In this document: positions 51,189 to 59,505 of the stretch, piece after piece
Layout of the letters: each line of letters starts with the position of its first letter
Position numbering within the stretch: position 1 is the first letter of the stretch
Assembly: GCA_011390135.1 (NCBI GenBank)
Contig: JAABSZ010000001.1
Span: 15,031-79,030 of the forward strand
Length of the DNA: 64,000 nt
Source of the DNA: JAABSP01 sp011390135
GTDB lineage: Bacteria > Desulfobacterota > Desulfobacteria > Desulfobacterales > JAABSP01
Direction of reading: 5' to 3'
The notes under the pieces: generated by a model
What the model was told of the DNA's origin: nothing
Seen by the model: the letters and a program-made list of their open reading frames with translations, nothing else
Database searches by the model: none
Made by a program: the position numbers and the translations under genes

Positions 51189-51617
51189 ATGACAGAAAAA
51201 GTGCTGCTGGTAGATGATGAGATCGATTTTGTCGATACCCTTGCCGAGCGGATGAAGACCCGGGGGATGAACGTCTCCACCTCCACCTCTGCAAAAGAGG
51301 CCATCAAACGGGTCGAAGAAGAAGGTTTCGATGCGGTCGTGCTGGACCTGATGATGCCGGAGATGGATGGTCTGGAGGCTCTGGCCGCGATGAAGGAGAA
51401 GAACCCCGATCTTCAGGTGATCCTGCTCACCGGCTACGGCTCTGTCGAGAAAGGGGTCGAGGCCATGAAGCTGGGTGCGATGGATTTTCTGGAGAAGCCC
51501 ATCGATACCGCAAATTTAGCTGAAAGAATCCAGAAGGCCCAGGCCAACCGGATGATCCTCGTGGAGAAGAAGACCGAGGAAAAGATCCGGAAGATCATTA
51601 CCGGGAAGGGCTGGTAA
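51189..51617 (+). CDS. Response regulator, receiver only with basic tail
   Basis: This 142-residue receiver has Asp9-Asp10, phosphoacceptor Asp53 (VVLDLMMPE), Thr in LLTGYGS and Lys in FLEKPID. A 25-residue Lys/Arg-rich helical tail (VEKKTEEKIRKIITGKGW) replaces an output domain. It has an AAAGGAGGGG ribosome site, and a strong terminator candidate follows. Confidence 0.92.
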   Translation: MTEKVLLVDDEIDFVDTLAERMKTRGMNVSTSTSAKEAIKRVEEEGFDAVVLDLMMPEMDGLEALAAMKEKNPDLQVILLTGYGSVEKGVEAMKLGAMDFLEKPIDTANLAERIQKAQANRMILVEKKTEEKIRKIITGKGW

Positions 51618-51631
51618 GGCATCCCTCTCCC

Positions 51632-51663
51632 TTTATAGTAAGTCTCATTTATAGTGAGTCCCA
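51632..51663. repeat. 16-bp tandem duplication
   Basis: TTTATAGTAAGTCTCA is followed directly by TTTATAGTGAGTCCCA, 14 of 16 identical. Confidence 0.75.
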
Positions 51664-51673
51664 TTCCGCCCAT

Positions 51674-51722
51674 CGCCTCATCATGGCATCCCCTCCGGAT
51701 CGATTCTCTTCATGATGAGGCG
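51674..51722 (+). terminator. Intrinsic terminator candidate
   Basis: CGCCTCATCATG (51674-51685) pairs perfectly with CATGATGAGGCG (51711-51722), followed by a pyrimidine tract with TTTTT. It would end the receiver transcript. The other parts of this 320-bp gap hold two tandem duplications and AT-rich sequence. Confidence 0.6.
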
Positions 51723-51892
51723 TTTCCCCTTTTTCTGCGTCCGCAGATCCTGCAGCATTTCAGCCATTGCAGAAGAACCTGAAAACCGGCAAACCCTTTT
51801 CGCACCCTATATCCAAAAGAAATTATCTTGAAATCGTTTCACTCCCTGTTATAAGATATATTTAAGGCGGAAATCTTTTTCTGCTGACGGAG

Positions 51893-51922
51893 AATGAACT
51901 CTTATTAAATGAACTCTTATCA
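51893..51922. repeat. 15-bp tandem duplication
   Basis: AATGAACTCTTATTA is followed directly by AATGAACTCTTATCA, immediately before the ribosome site of the outer-membrane gene at 51938. Confidence 0.8.
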
Positions 51923-51937
51923 AAGGAGAAAAGAAGA

Positions 51938-52498
51938 ATGAAACGATTTTTGAGATTGCTGAAGGCGGGAACTTTGCTTGCGGCGCTGTTGGTGGCGGCG
52001 CCCGGAACCGGATACGCCCAGATGGAAGCCCGTACCCTGGACATGACCGGCATGGTAGGGGTGTTCTATTTCGACAATGACGATGTCTATGAAGATGACA
52101 GCCCCATTTATACCTTCGGCCTTGGCTATCATTTCACTGAGAGCCTGGGCGCGGAATTCACGGCCAACTTCGTGGACACCAAGAAGTATGAAAAGGGTGA
52201 GGTCTACGATAATATTGTGGAGTTCATCTACAAAATCGATCTCCTCTACCATTTCATGCCGGACAACCAGTGGGTTCCCTATGTGGCGCTCGGCGGTGGC
52301 GCAACCACCATCAATGAGGAGAGAGAAGACAAGACCGGCGGCCTTGCAGATGCGGGCTTCGGCGTGAAGTACTTCTTTTCCGAAGGATTCGCCTTCCGGA
52401 TCGATGCCCGGTACAACTATGCCTTTGAAGATGAAGCGCACAACTTCAATGTCTCTGCCGGCCTCACCTATGTATTGGGAGTTCCCTTCATGAAGTAG
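51938..52498 (+). CDS. Outer-membrane beta-barrel protein
   Basis: This 186-residue protein starts after AAAGGAGAAAAGA. The signal peptide ends near TGYAQ. The mature part alternates hydrophobic and polar residues in strands (GMVGVFYFDNDDV, YTFGLGYHFTESLGAEFTANF, DLLYHFMPDNQWVPYVALGGG, FAFRIDARYNYAF) and ends in a typical barrel strand. This is the eight-stranded OmpA/OmpW-like class. It has no peptidoglycan-binding domain. It converges with the TIR-CHAT gene. Confidence 0.82.
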   Translation: MKRFLRLLKAGTLLAALLVAAPGTGYAQMEARTLDMTGMVGVFYFDNDDVYEDDSPIYTFGLGYHFTESLGAEFTANFVDTKKYEKGEVYDNIVEFIYKIDLLYHFMPDNQWVPYVALGGGATTINEEREDKTGGLADAGFGVKYFFSEGFAFRIDARYNYAFEDEAHNFNVSAGLTYVLGVPFMK

Positions 52499-52535
52499 AG
52501 AGAGAAACCTTTTTTCCCGGGGATTTCGGCCGCTT

Positions 52536-54065
52536 CTACCGTTTTCTGATGGAAAGGCTCCTGGAAAAGAAGAGCTGAGGACGATGGTTTCGAATGGTCC
52601 GGGCAAACTCTTCTGTCCGGAAGGCCAGAGGATCGTCCGAATCGGCTTTTCCGTTTGAAAACGAGCCGATTTCCCCGGGAAAGAGACTCTCTCCGCCCCC
52701 TGCACCCTGTCGGTGAAGCCGATGGCCATCCACATGGATCACCGCATAATCCTCTCCTGAATCCCTCGCTTTTTCCATGATCGCTGTGATATTTTCAGCC
52801 GTGGGTGGAATCACCTGCGTCACCTCTCCGAAGGCTTGGGCCGGCCCCAGGGGCTCCAAAACAGGCTGAGCCGGCATCTCATCCGGAAGTGGGGCGGAAC
52901 TGTCCGGATCGTCCGGTTGGGGGCTGAGCAGAAGCACCCGGGTGGAGGATTTGGACCGGGATGGATCTCCCATTCCCCGGGGGATTCTCAGGGGCAGATG
53001 GCGCCGGGCCCGGACCGATTTGGCCCCCTGCAGCAGATACCGCTCTCCGTCATGAAGCAGCTCCCAGGGTAAAGAGAGAAGAAGAAACGCGGCCCGATTG
53101 GCCTCCTGCTGCTGAACCACCGAAGAGCCCCGCACCAGTTGCGCGTCGATAAAGACCGTCAATCGGCGCTCCTGTCCCTCTTCAGCCGAAAGCCAGCTCG
53201 ACAGCACCTCGGAGCAACTGTATTTCGGCATGACATTCAAATAGAGTTCCCGGCCCCACTCCGGCAGGCGCTCTTCGACCTCCTGGGCTCTCTGTTTCTC
53301 GGCACCGCTGGGCCAGAGGTAATACTGATCAAGATACCACTTCAGCTCCTCGATCTCCGGGTAGCCGATGGGCGCAGTAAAGAGATAGGGCTCCCGGCAT
53401 TCGGCTATCACTGTCTGGCGTTTTGCCGAGATGTAGTTGAGTTCCGCGGTCGCGGCCGCATAGGTTCTGCCGTCCCGGTTTTCGATATAGGGGGAGCGCA
53501 GCTCCAGCAGCAGTTCATCGGACGGTGCCGCATTGACCATTTCGATGGCCGGAGGGGATTCGGGGGGAGGTGCATCGAGGGTTTCCACTTCAATCGGATC
53601 TGTTCTTTCCGGGGCAGGCGGGCCATCGGACTTTCCGATCCGGTGATCTTTTCCGCGGTCCAGTCCCGACAGAATCTGGGGAAGGGCCCGTTTGATTCCG
53701 GCCGCGCCCTTGATCACCCGGATGGCAAGAGGCTTTTGAACAAAGAGCCATTTCAATGCCCCCAGTTCCACCCCCTCCCGCAGCAGCGGGATGATTGCGA
53801 AATCGTCCGGCCGCTGCTCTTTGACCTGGGAGGCATGTCGGGTCTCTTCCGCGACCCATGCGGAGTTGAAGGCATCGGGGCTGACCACCACGATGAATGC
53901 CCTGGCGTTTTCGAGGGTCTTGAAGATCCGGTCGAGGGGAATGTTTCTTCCCCGCAGCTCCCGGGAATCGACCAGACTGTATATCCCCTTGGCTTCAAGG
54001 CTCTGGCGGAGCTTATCGACAAAATCGCTGTCCCGGCTGCTGTGAGAGATAAAGATCGTGCTCAT
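52536..54065 (-). CDS. TIR-CHAT protein with truncated CHAT domain
   Basis: This 509-residue protein starts at MSTIFISHSSRD with AAGGA eight bases upstream. Residues 1-140 are a TIR domain with the conserved Glu in SAWVAEETRHA (73/74), so NAD hydrolysis is possible. A 100-residue Pro-rich linker follows. From about residue 320 a CHAT-like region appears: LLSLPWELLHDGERYLL and the catalytic His in VIHVDGH. The chain then ends PQLFFSRSLSIRKR at the point where the catalytic Cys (usually LxxCxS) should occur. The protease half is therefore probably dead. Fused TIR and caspase-like domains suggest an origin as an abortive-infection or stress effector. Confidence 0.78.
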   Translation of the reverse strand: MSTIFISHSSRDSDFVDKLRQSLEAKGIYSLVDSRELRGRNIPLDRIFKTLENARAFIVVVSPDAFNSAWVAEETRHASQVKEQRPDDFAIIPLLREGVELGALKWLFVQKPLAIRVIKGAAGIKRALPQILSGLDRGKDHRIGKSDGPPAPERTDPIEVETLDAPPPESPPAIEMVNAAPSDELLLELRSPYIENRDGRTYAAATAELNYISAKRQTVIAECREPYLFTAPIGYPEIEELKWYLDQYYLWPSGAEKQRAQEVEERLPEWGRELYLNVMPKYSCSEVLSSWLSAEEGQERRLTVFIDAQLVRGSSVVQQQEANRAAFLLLSLPWELLHDGERYLLQGAKSVRARRHLPLRIPRGMGDPSRSKSSTRVLLLSPQPDDPDSSAPLPDEMPAQPVLEPLGPAQAFGEVTQVIPPTAENITAIMEKARDSGEDYAVIHVDGHRLHRQGAGGGESLFPGEIGSFSNGKADSDDPLAFRTEEFARTIRNHRPQLFFSRSLSIRKR

Positions 54066-54155
54066 TATGGAAATCCTTAAAGGCCGTTTTAATTCTGACT
54101 CTTTTTCATACCCTATTTTTCCGCGCAAGGCAACATCCCCTTTCCCCGGGAGGGT

Positions 54156-55094
54156 TTATTTCCAAAAGATCCGGGTTCCCGAGATTCCTTCAACGGCTCC
54201 GGTCAGATCGTTAACAGAGCCGATCGCAGCTCTGCCCCGGCTGTGGCGGACGTAGTCTACTGCCGCTGCCACCTTGGGGCCCATGGAGCCTGCCGGGAAA
54301 TGGCCTGCAGCCAGATGCGCTTCAGCTTCTTCAGGTGTCAGTTGGGTCAGGAGCCGCTCTTCCGGGCCGCCGTAATCGAGCATTGCACCGGGTACATCAG
54401 TGAGAATCACAAATAGATCGACCCCCACCTCCTGAGCCAGCTTCGCGCTGGCAAGATCCTTGTCGATCACCGCATCCACCCCGGCAAAGGATCTCCCCTC
54501 CCGGATCACCGGAATCCCGCCGCCCCCGCAGCAGATCACAATGAAATTCTGACGGATAAGGGCTTTTATCTCCCGCTTCTCCACGATGGTTACGGGTACA
54601 GGGGAGGCGACCACCCGGCGGAAGCCTTTGGGCGTTTTGATTGTGGGATAGGGGAGGCGTGCAGCCTCGGCCTCGGTAAAGGCAGGGCCGATCGGCTTTG
54701 TGGGGGCTGAAAAGGCCGGATCATTTTCATTCACCACCACATAGCTGATGAGGCTGACTATCCGCTGATGCTCATGGATGCCCAAAGCCATCAGTTCACT
54801 GTCCAGGGTCGATTCGATCATATAGCCGATCTGCCCCTGGGTCTGGGCCACCAGGATCTCAAGGGGCAGGGGCAAAAGATTCGGGCAGCACTCCTGCTGG
54901 AGCATAAGGTTTCCCACCTGAGGGCCGTTGCCGTGGGTGATGATGATCCGGAAGCGCCGGGACAGCCTGGCTATCTCGCGGATCGGCCTCCGCAGGTTCT
55001 CGAACTGCTCCTCGATGCTCCCTTTCTCCCCTTTTCGGATCAGGGCATTCCCCCCGAGGGCCACCAGCAGAACTGGTCTGTCATCCCTTTTCAT
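54156..55094 (-). CDS. Carbamate kinase
   Basis: This 312-residue protein starts at MKRDDRPVLLVALGGNAL; its ATG overlaps the upstream stop as ATGA. It has ITHGNGPQVGNLMLQ, FIVICCGGGGIPVI, VDAVIDKDLASAKLA and GSMGPKVAAAVDY, which match ArcC-type carbamate kinase. It makes ATP and carbamate from carbamoyl phosphate, or the reverse. No ornithine carbamoyltransferase or arginine deiminase is nearby, so the substrate source may be purine or cyanate-type catabolism. Confidence 0.92.
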   Translation of the reverse strand: MKRDDRPVLLVALGGNALIRKGEKGSIEEQFENLRRPIREIARLSRRFRIIITHGNGPQVGNLMLQQECCPNLLPLPLEILVAQTQGQIGYMIESTLDSELMALGIHEHQRIVSLISYVVVNENDPAFSAPTKPIGPAFTEAEAARLPYPTIKTPKGFRRVVASPVPVTIVEKREIKALIRQNFIVICCGGGGIPVIREGRSFAGVDAVIDKDLASAKLAQEVGVDLFVILTDVPGAMLDYGGPEERLLTQLTPEEAEAHLAAGHFPAGSMGPKVAAAVDYVRHSRGRAAIGSVNDLTGAVEGISGTRIFWK

Positions 55095-56425
55095 GAAGTC
55101 TCTCCCAGAAGACCTCCCAACCGCTTCTGCAGGATCGAAGAAAGGAGGGGCTCGCTGTGATCCTTGTATTCGTAGCGCACCCGCTGGGAGGGAATGCGGA
55201 TATCGAGAAGTGCGGAGAGGTTGATGGGGGTGGCAAAGAGGACCAGGTCGCACTCTGCGGCATTGATGGTGGCCTCCAGATCCTTTGCCTGTTTTGTGCT
55301 GTAACCCATTGCCGGCAGCACCGGGCCTATGTGAGAATATTTCTCATAGATGTTTCGGATCGCGCCGGCCGCGCAGGATCTCGGATCGACTATCTCGGCT
55401 GCGCCATATTTCCGTGCGGCAATGATTCCTGCACCGTAGGCCATCTCTCCGTGCGTCAGGGTAGGGCCGTCCTCGACCACCATGACCCGCTTTCCCCGGA
55501 TCGCCTCCGGATCATCGACCAGAATGGCCGACTCGGCCATGACGATCCTGGCTTTTGGCGCATGGGCTTCGATATTGACCTTGACCTGACTCACCCCCTC
55601 GGGCGGCGCGGAATCGACCTTGTTGATGATCGCGATATCGGCCATGATCATATTGGTCTCGCCGGGATAGTAGAGGAGTTCATGGCCCGGCCGGTGAGGA
55701 TCGAAGACCACGATGTGAAGATCGGGGGTGTAGAAGGGCGTGTCGTTGTTGCCGCCGTCCCAGACGATCAGATCGGCCTCCTTTTCGGCCGCTTTGAGAA
55801 TCTTCTCGTAATCGATGCCGGCATAGACCGTGATCCCTTTTTCCACCAGGGACTCATACTCTTCCCTCTCTTCAATGGTACACTGATGCCGGTCGAAATC
55901 GGCAAATTCCGAGAAGCGCTGCACCTCCTGGGCCAGAAGATCGCCGTAGGGCATGGGATGGCGGATCACCACCGGATTTTTCCCCATCCCCTTGATAATC
56001 CGGCAGACCTCCCGGGTGGTCTGGGATTTTCCGCATCCGGTTCTCACCGCGCAGACCGCGACCAGGGGCTTTTTCGGCTTCAGCATGGTATATGTGGCCC
56101 CCAGAAGAATGAAATCCGCGCCATTGGCCATCGCGATGGCCCCCTGGTGCATCACGTGTGTGTGGCGAACATCGCTGTAGGAGAAGGCGACCAGATCGAC
56201 CGAATGCTTTCGGATGAGATCGGCCAGCTCCTCCTCGGCATAGATGGAGATGCCTTGGGGATATCCATCTCCGGCCAGTTGGGGAGGGTAGCAGCGTCCT
56301 TCGATATCCGGGATCTGGGCTGCGGTGAACCCCACCACCCGGTATCGGGGATTGCCCCGGAAGTAGAGGTTGAAATTGTGGAAATCCCGGCCGGCCGCCC
56401 CCATGATGAGCACCTTTTCGATCAT
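55091..56425 (-). CDS. GTPase of the cyclic-2,3-diphosphoglycerate synthetase-like family
   Basis: This 444-residue protein opens KVLIMGAAGRDFHNFNLYFR. A P-loop-like segment, AVCAVRTGCGKSQTTREVCR, lies near residue 140. WDGGNNDTPFYTPDLHIVVF, INKVDSAPPEGV and VVEDGPTLTHGEMAYGAG follow. These match proteins annotated as cyclic 2,3-diphosphoglycerate synthetase, a family usually found beside carbamate kinase in bacteria. The real bacterial role is uncertain. It overlaps the carbamate kinase gene by 4 bp. Confidence 0.75.
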   Translation of the reverse strand: MIEKVLIMGAAGRDFHNFNLYFRGNPRYRVVGFTAAQIPDIEGRCYPPQLAGDGYPQGISIYAEEELADLIRKHSVDLVAFSYSDVRHTHVMHQGAIAMANGADFILLGATYTMLKPKKPLVAVCAVRTGCGKSQTTREVCRIIKGMGKNPVVIRHPMPYGDLLAQEVQRFSEFADFDRHQCTIEEREEYESLVEKGITVYAGIDYEKILKAAEKEADLIVWDGGNNDTPFYTPDLHIVVFDPHRPGHELLYYPGETNMIMADIAIINKVDSAPPEGVSQVKVNIEAHAPKARIVMAESAILVDDPEAIRGKRVMVVEDGPTLTHGEMAYGAGIIAARKYGAAEIVDPRSCAAGAIRNIYEKYSHIGPVLPAMGYSTKQAKDLEATINAAECDLVLFATPINLSALLDIRIPSQRVRYEYKDHSEPLLSSILQKRLGGLLGETS

Positions 56426-56609
56426 AAGCTCTCCCCTTTTCTCGATTTAAAAGCGGTTTTCCTGCATCGGATCATGTGCGATCTGCGGTATCTTTTTGAT
56501 GATGGCCTGTTCGATGATGCTCTGTTAAAAACTGATCCTGTCTATTCTATCCGACACTTCAACCAAATACAACTTCAGATTCGATTCTCTTCGATTCGGT
56601 TGATCCTGC

Positions 56610-56638
56610 TTGACGGTTTGGCCGGGAAAGGGTATATG
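56610..56638 (+). promoter_or_regulatory. Sigma-70 promoter candidate for the Cache gene
   Basis: TTGACG (56610) and TATATG (56633), 17 bp apart, lie just before the start at 56660. The leader would be short, about 15 nt. Confidence 0.45.
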
Positions 56639-56659
56639 TGATCAAAAAAGGAGGAAAAG

Positions 56660-57187
56660 ATGAAGCAAAATGATCTTATAAAATCTTTACGAACACTGAC
56701 CATCGGGATTTTTTCCGCACTCCTGCTCTTTGTGCTGGCCGCATACGGCGATGAAAAGGCATCGCCCGATGATGTGATGGAGCGGGTGAAGGCGGCTGCA
56801 CTCTATCTTCAGGAGAAGGGGGAGGCGGGACTGGAAGACTTCAATGATCCTGATAGCGGCTGGGCCTTCAAAGATACCTATGTCTGGGTACTCGACTGCA
56901 AAAATGGCACCGATGCGGCCCATCCCTTCAAGCCGAAGCTGGTGGGAATGGCTCTGATGGGGCTTCGGGACACCACCGGAAAGCTCTTCTTTGCAGAGAT
57001 GTGCGATGGGGTCAAACAGCCCGGGGGGGATTGGATCGAATACCAGTGGCCCAAGGTGGGGGAGGATACCCCCTCCCGAAAGTTGACCTATGTTCTCGAT
57101 GTTCCGGGACAACCGTATGAAGTTGCAGCAGGTATCTATGATGAGGATATTCCGCTGGAGCAGCTCAAAGGCATGATCCGCAGATAG
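56660..57187 (+). CDS. Secreted single-Cache domain protein
   Basis: This 175-residue protein starts after AAAAAAGGAGG. The signal peptide ends near LAAYG. The mature part (DVMERVKAAALYLQEKGEAG, FKDTYVWVLDCKNGTDAAHP, GDWIEYQWPKVGE, VLDVPGQPYEVAAGIYDED) is a free-standing sCache-type ligand-binding domain. Such proteins usually feed a sensor or transporter. Confidence 0.8.
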   Translation: MKQNDLIKSLRTLTIGIFSALLLFVLAAYGDEKASPDDVMERVKAAALYLQEKGEAGLEDFNDPDSGWAFKDTYVWVLDCKNGTDAAHPFKPKLVGMALMGLRDTTGKLFFAEMCDGVKQPGGDWIEYQWPKVGEDTPSRKLTYVLDVPGQPYEVAAGIYDEDIPLEQLKGMIRR

Positions 57188-57197
57188 GGAGAATCGT

Positions 57198-58217
57198 ATG
57201 ACAGCAAACGGTGAAAACTGGAACCCCGGAAAGATTCTGGAGACCTCCGGATACTACTGGCGCACCTGTACCCTCCATGCCGGGGTGAAGCTGGATATCT
57301 TCACGGCCATTGGAGAGGGGGAAAAGGAAACCGCCGATGTTGCCGCATCCATAGGCACGGAACCGAGGGCAACGGGAATGCTGCTCGATGCCCTCTCCGC
57401 AATGGGGCTTATTCAAAAGGAGGGGGAAAAATATCGGAACAGCGATGCGGCACTCCGGTTTCTTTCAAAGGATTCCGATGGATATATCGGCTATATGATC
57501 ATGCACCACCACCATCTGGTGGAATCCTGGTCCCGTCTGGACGAGGCGGTCGTCCGGGGCGAGGCGGTGCGGGGCAGATCCTCCTTTTCCGATGAGAGCC
57601 GGCGGGAGAGCTTTCTGATGGGGATGTTCAACCTTGCCAATCTAATTGCCCCGTCCATCGCGGAGAAGATCGATCTTTCGGGCCGAAAAAGCCTGCTCGA
57701 CCTGGGCGGGGGCCCCGGAACCTATGCGATCCACTTCTGCCGGAAAAACCCGCAGCTTGGGGCAACGGTCTTTGACCTGCCCACCACAAAGCCCTTTGCC
57801 GAAAAGACCATCGAGCGGTTCGGCCTTTTGGACCGGATCGATTTTTCGCCCGGGGATTTCACTGTAGAGGATCTTCCCAAAGGGCCAAAAGGGGAGGGAT
57901 ATGACGCGGCATGGCTCTCCCACATCCTCCACGGAGAGAATCCCCAGGACTGCCTCAAGATCGTCTCCAAGGCCGCTGCAGCCCTGAACCCGGGTGGCCT
58001 TCTGCTCATCCACGAGTTCATCCTGGACGACAACCGGGATCGGCCCCTCTTTCCCGCGCTCTTCTCCCTCAACATGCTGCTGGGCACAGATGGGGGGCAG
58101 GCCTATTCCGAGGGGGAATTGTTGGAGATGATGGCCCGTGCAGGACTCTCGAAGATCCAGAGGGTTCCCTTTGTAGGGCCAAATGATTCGGGGATCATGG
58201 CCGGAACCAGATCCTGA
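57198..58217 (+). CDS. SAM-dependent O-methyltransferase, family 2
   Basis: This 339-residue protein has an N-terminal winged-helix dimerisation domain (TLHAGVKLDIFTAI, LLDALSAMGLIQKEG) and the SAM-binding motif LDLGGGPGTYAIHFC near residue 170. AAALNPGGLLLIHEFILDD and HILHGENPQDCLKI follow, typical of ASMT/COMT-like methyltransferases. The substrate is unknown. It starts 10 bp after the Cache gene. Confidence 0.9.
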   Translation: MTANGENWNPGKILETSGYYWRTCTLHAGVKLDIFTAIGEGEKETADVAASIGTEPRATGMLLDALSAMGLIQKEGEKYRNSDAALRFLSKDSDGYIGYMIMHHHHLVESWSRLDEAVVRGEAVRGRSSFSDESRRESFLMGMFNLANLIAPSIAEKIDLSGRKSLLDLGGGPGTYAIHFCRKNPQLGATVFDLPTTKPFAEKTIERFGLLDRIDFSPGDFTVEDLPKGPKGEGYDAAWLSHILHGENPQDCLKIVSKAAAALNPGGLLLIHEFILDDNRDRPLFPALFSLNMLLGTDGGQAYSEGELLEMMARAGLSKIQRVPFVGPNDSGIMAGTRS

Positions 58218-58226
58218 TTCTGATCT

Positions 58227-58284
58227 GAAACCTGGTCCGAAACCTGGTCCGGATTCTGATCCAGAGTGATCCGGAGTGATCCGG
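58227..58284. repeat. Two short tandem duplications
   Basis: GAAACCTGGTCC occurs twice in contact (58227-58250) and AGTGATCCGG twice (58265-58284), both perfect, in an 83-bp spacer between converging genes. Confidence 0.85.
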
Positions 58285-58300
58285 GACCCGGGAGCGGTCT

Positions 58301-59194
58301 TTAATCGTTCTTCTGGTTTTTTTGCAGAATCCCGATGATCTTTTCCAGCACCTCGTCGGCATCGGTCTTGGGAACCGTGCAGGAGCCGGCACCGGCATGG
58401 CCCCCGCCGCCGAATAGAGAAAGCATCAGCCCCACATTGACATTGCAGTTCCGGTTGAAGATGCTGTGGCCCACACTGATGATGACCATTTCCGGCCGCT
58501 CCCGGTCATTGCGGACCCGCACCTGAACCACGGACTCGGGGTAGAGAGAGTAGATCAGGAAACGGTTGCCGGAGGGGGCATCGACAAAGGAGCGGAAGTC
58601 GGAAACCGCCACATGATCGATTTGCCGGGTCTGCTCCTTCAAGATGGCCTCATACTCGCGGTTTCGTTCAATTACCGCCTGGCAGCGCTCCTGCACCTCC
58701 GGATCATCCATGATCCGATCCATCTTCTGCGATCCCAGCAGATCAACAAGCCGGTTCCAGTACGGCTCATCATCCCTGTCTGCGCTCGACAGGGTCATGG
58801 AGAGGAGGATATAAGGATAATTCTCCGGATGCTTCACCTCCTCGACCGTCAGCTCGGCCGCGTCGATCTTGTCGGCCTGATCCACCAGTTCCCGGTAATC
58901 GCCTTTGAATCGACCCGCATAATGTTCAAAAATGACCCGGGCTGCAGAGGGGGCCATGGAAAAGGCCCCTTTAAAGGGTTTTTGAGGCCGATTCGTATAA
59001 TGGTGATCGAACCAGAGTTCGCAGTCAGGATCATAGGGGAGATTGGCCATAATATCGCCGGGCCGGATTCCGGCCATCCCTTTTTGCACCTGATTCGGCT
59101 CCACCCAATTGACCGGACCCTCGACATCCTCGACTTCATAGAGCAGCACAGCACAGACTACACCGTCGAAATCGGCTCGGGTTACGATTCTCAT
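58301..59194 (-). CDS. DHH-family phosphoesterase
   Basis: This 297-residue protein starts at MRIVTRADFDGV, nine bases after GGAGG; a start two codons earlier crowds the ribosome site. It shows DFDG, LWFDHHYTN and, near the C-terminus, the DHHA1 signature FGGGGHAGAGSC. Members include oligoribonucleases and exopolyphosphatases. It has no membrane or CBS domain. Confidence 0.87.
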   Translation of the reverse strand: MRIVTRADFDGVVCAVLLYEVEDVEGPVNWVEPNQVQKGMAGIRPGDIMANLPYDPDCELWFDHHYTNRPQKPFKGAFSMAPSAARVIFEHYAGRFKGDYRELVDQADKIDAAELTVEEVKHPENYPYILLSMTLSSADRDDEPYWNRLVDLLGSQKMDRIMDDPEVQERCQAVIERNREYEAILKEQTRQIDHVAVSDFRSFVDAPSGNRFLIYSLYPESVVQVRVRNDRERPEMVIISVGHSIFNRNCNVNVGLMLSLFGGGGHAGAGSCTVPKTDADEVLEKIIGILQKNQKND

Positions 59195-59505
59195 AGACAT
59201 CTTCCTCCGGAAAAATTTGATATGAGGCTTTTGCCTCTTTATAATAAAAAATCTGTATAATAAAAATCAGGATAATAAAAATCAGGATAATAAAAAAAGG
59301 TAACACTATATATCTTTCAATCCTAAATATCAAGCTAAGGAGGCAAATCATTCCGATATTTCCCGTACCAGAGGGAGAGAATCGGAGCCATTGGAACAAT
59401 TTAAAGCAAAATTATTTAAAGGGGAGGGCGGCTTGAGTCTTGAAAGCCCCCTGCATTTGTGATAACTCAACCTGCTGCCGAAAAGGCTGTAAAAAAAGGA
59501 GTTCC
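59195..59505. other. AT-rich divergent intergenic region
   Basis: This spacer lies between the divergent DHH and transglycosylase genes. It holds a short hairpin (GAGGCTTTTGCCTC, 59224-59237) and an AT-rich tandem repeat. No convincing promoter pair was found. Confidence 0.4.
59259..59288. repeat. Perfect 15-bp tandem duplication
   Basis: AATAAAAATCAGGAT occurs twice in contact, flanked by degenerate units on both sides (59243-59300). Confidence 0.85.

Noticed and set aside
55157..56641. Plus-strand 494-codon frame
   Set aside because: It is antisense to the GTPase-like gene and lacks domain signals.
58227..59288. CRISPR array
   Set aside because: The repeats are direct doublets of differing sequence without spacers or cas genes.
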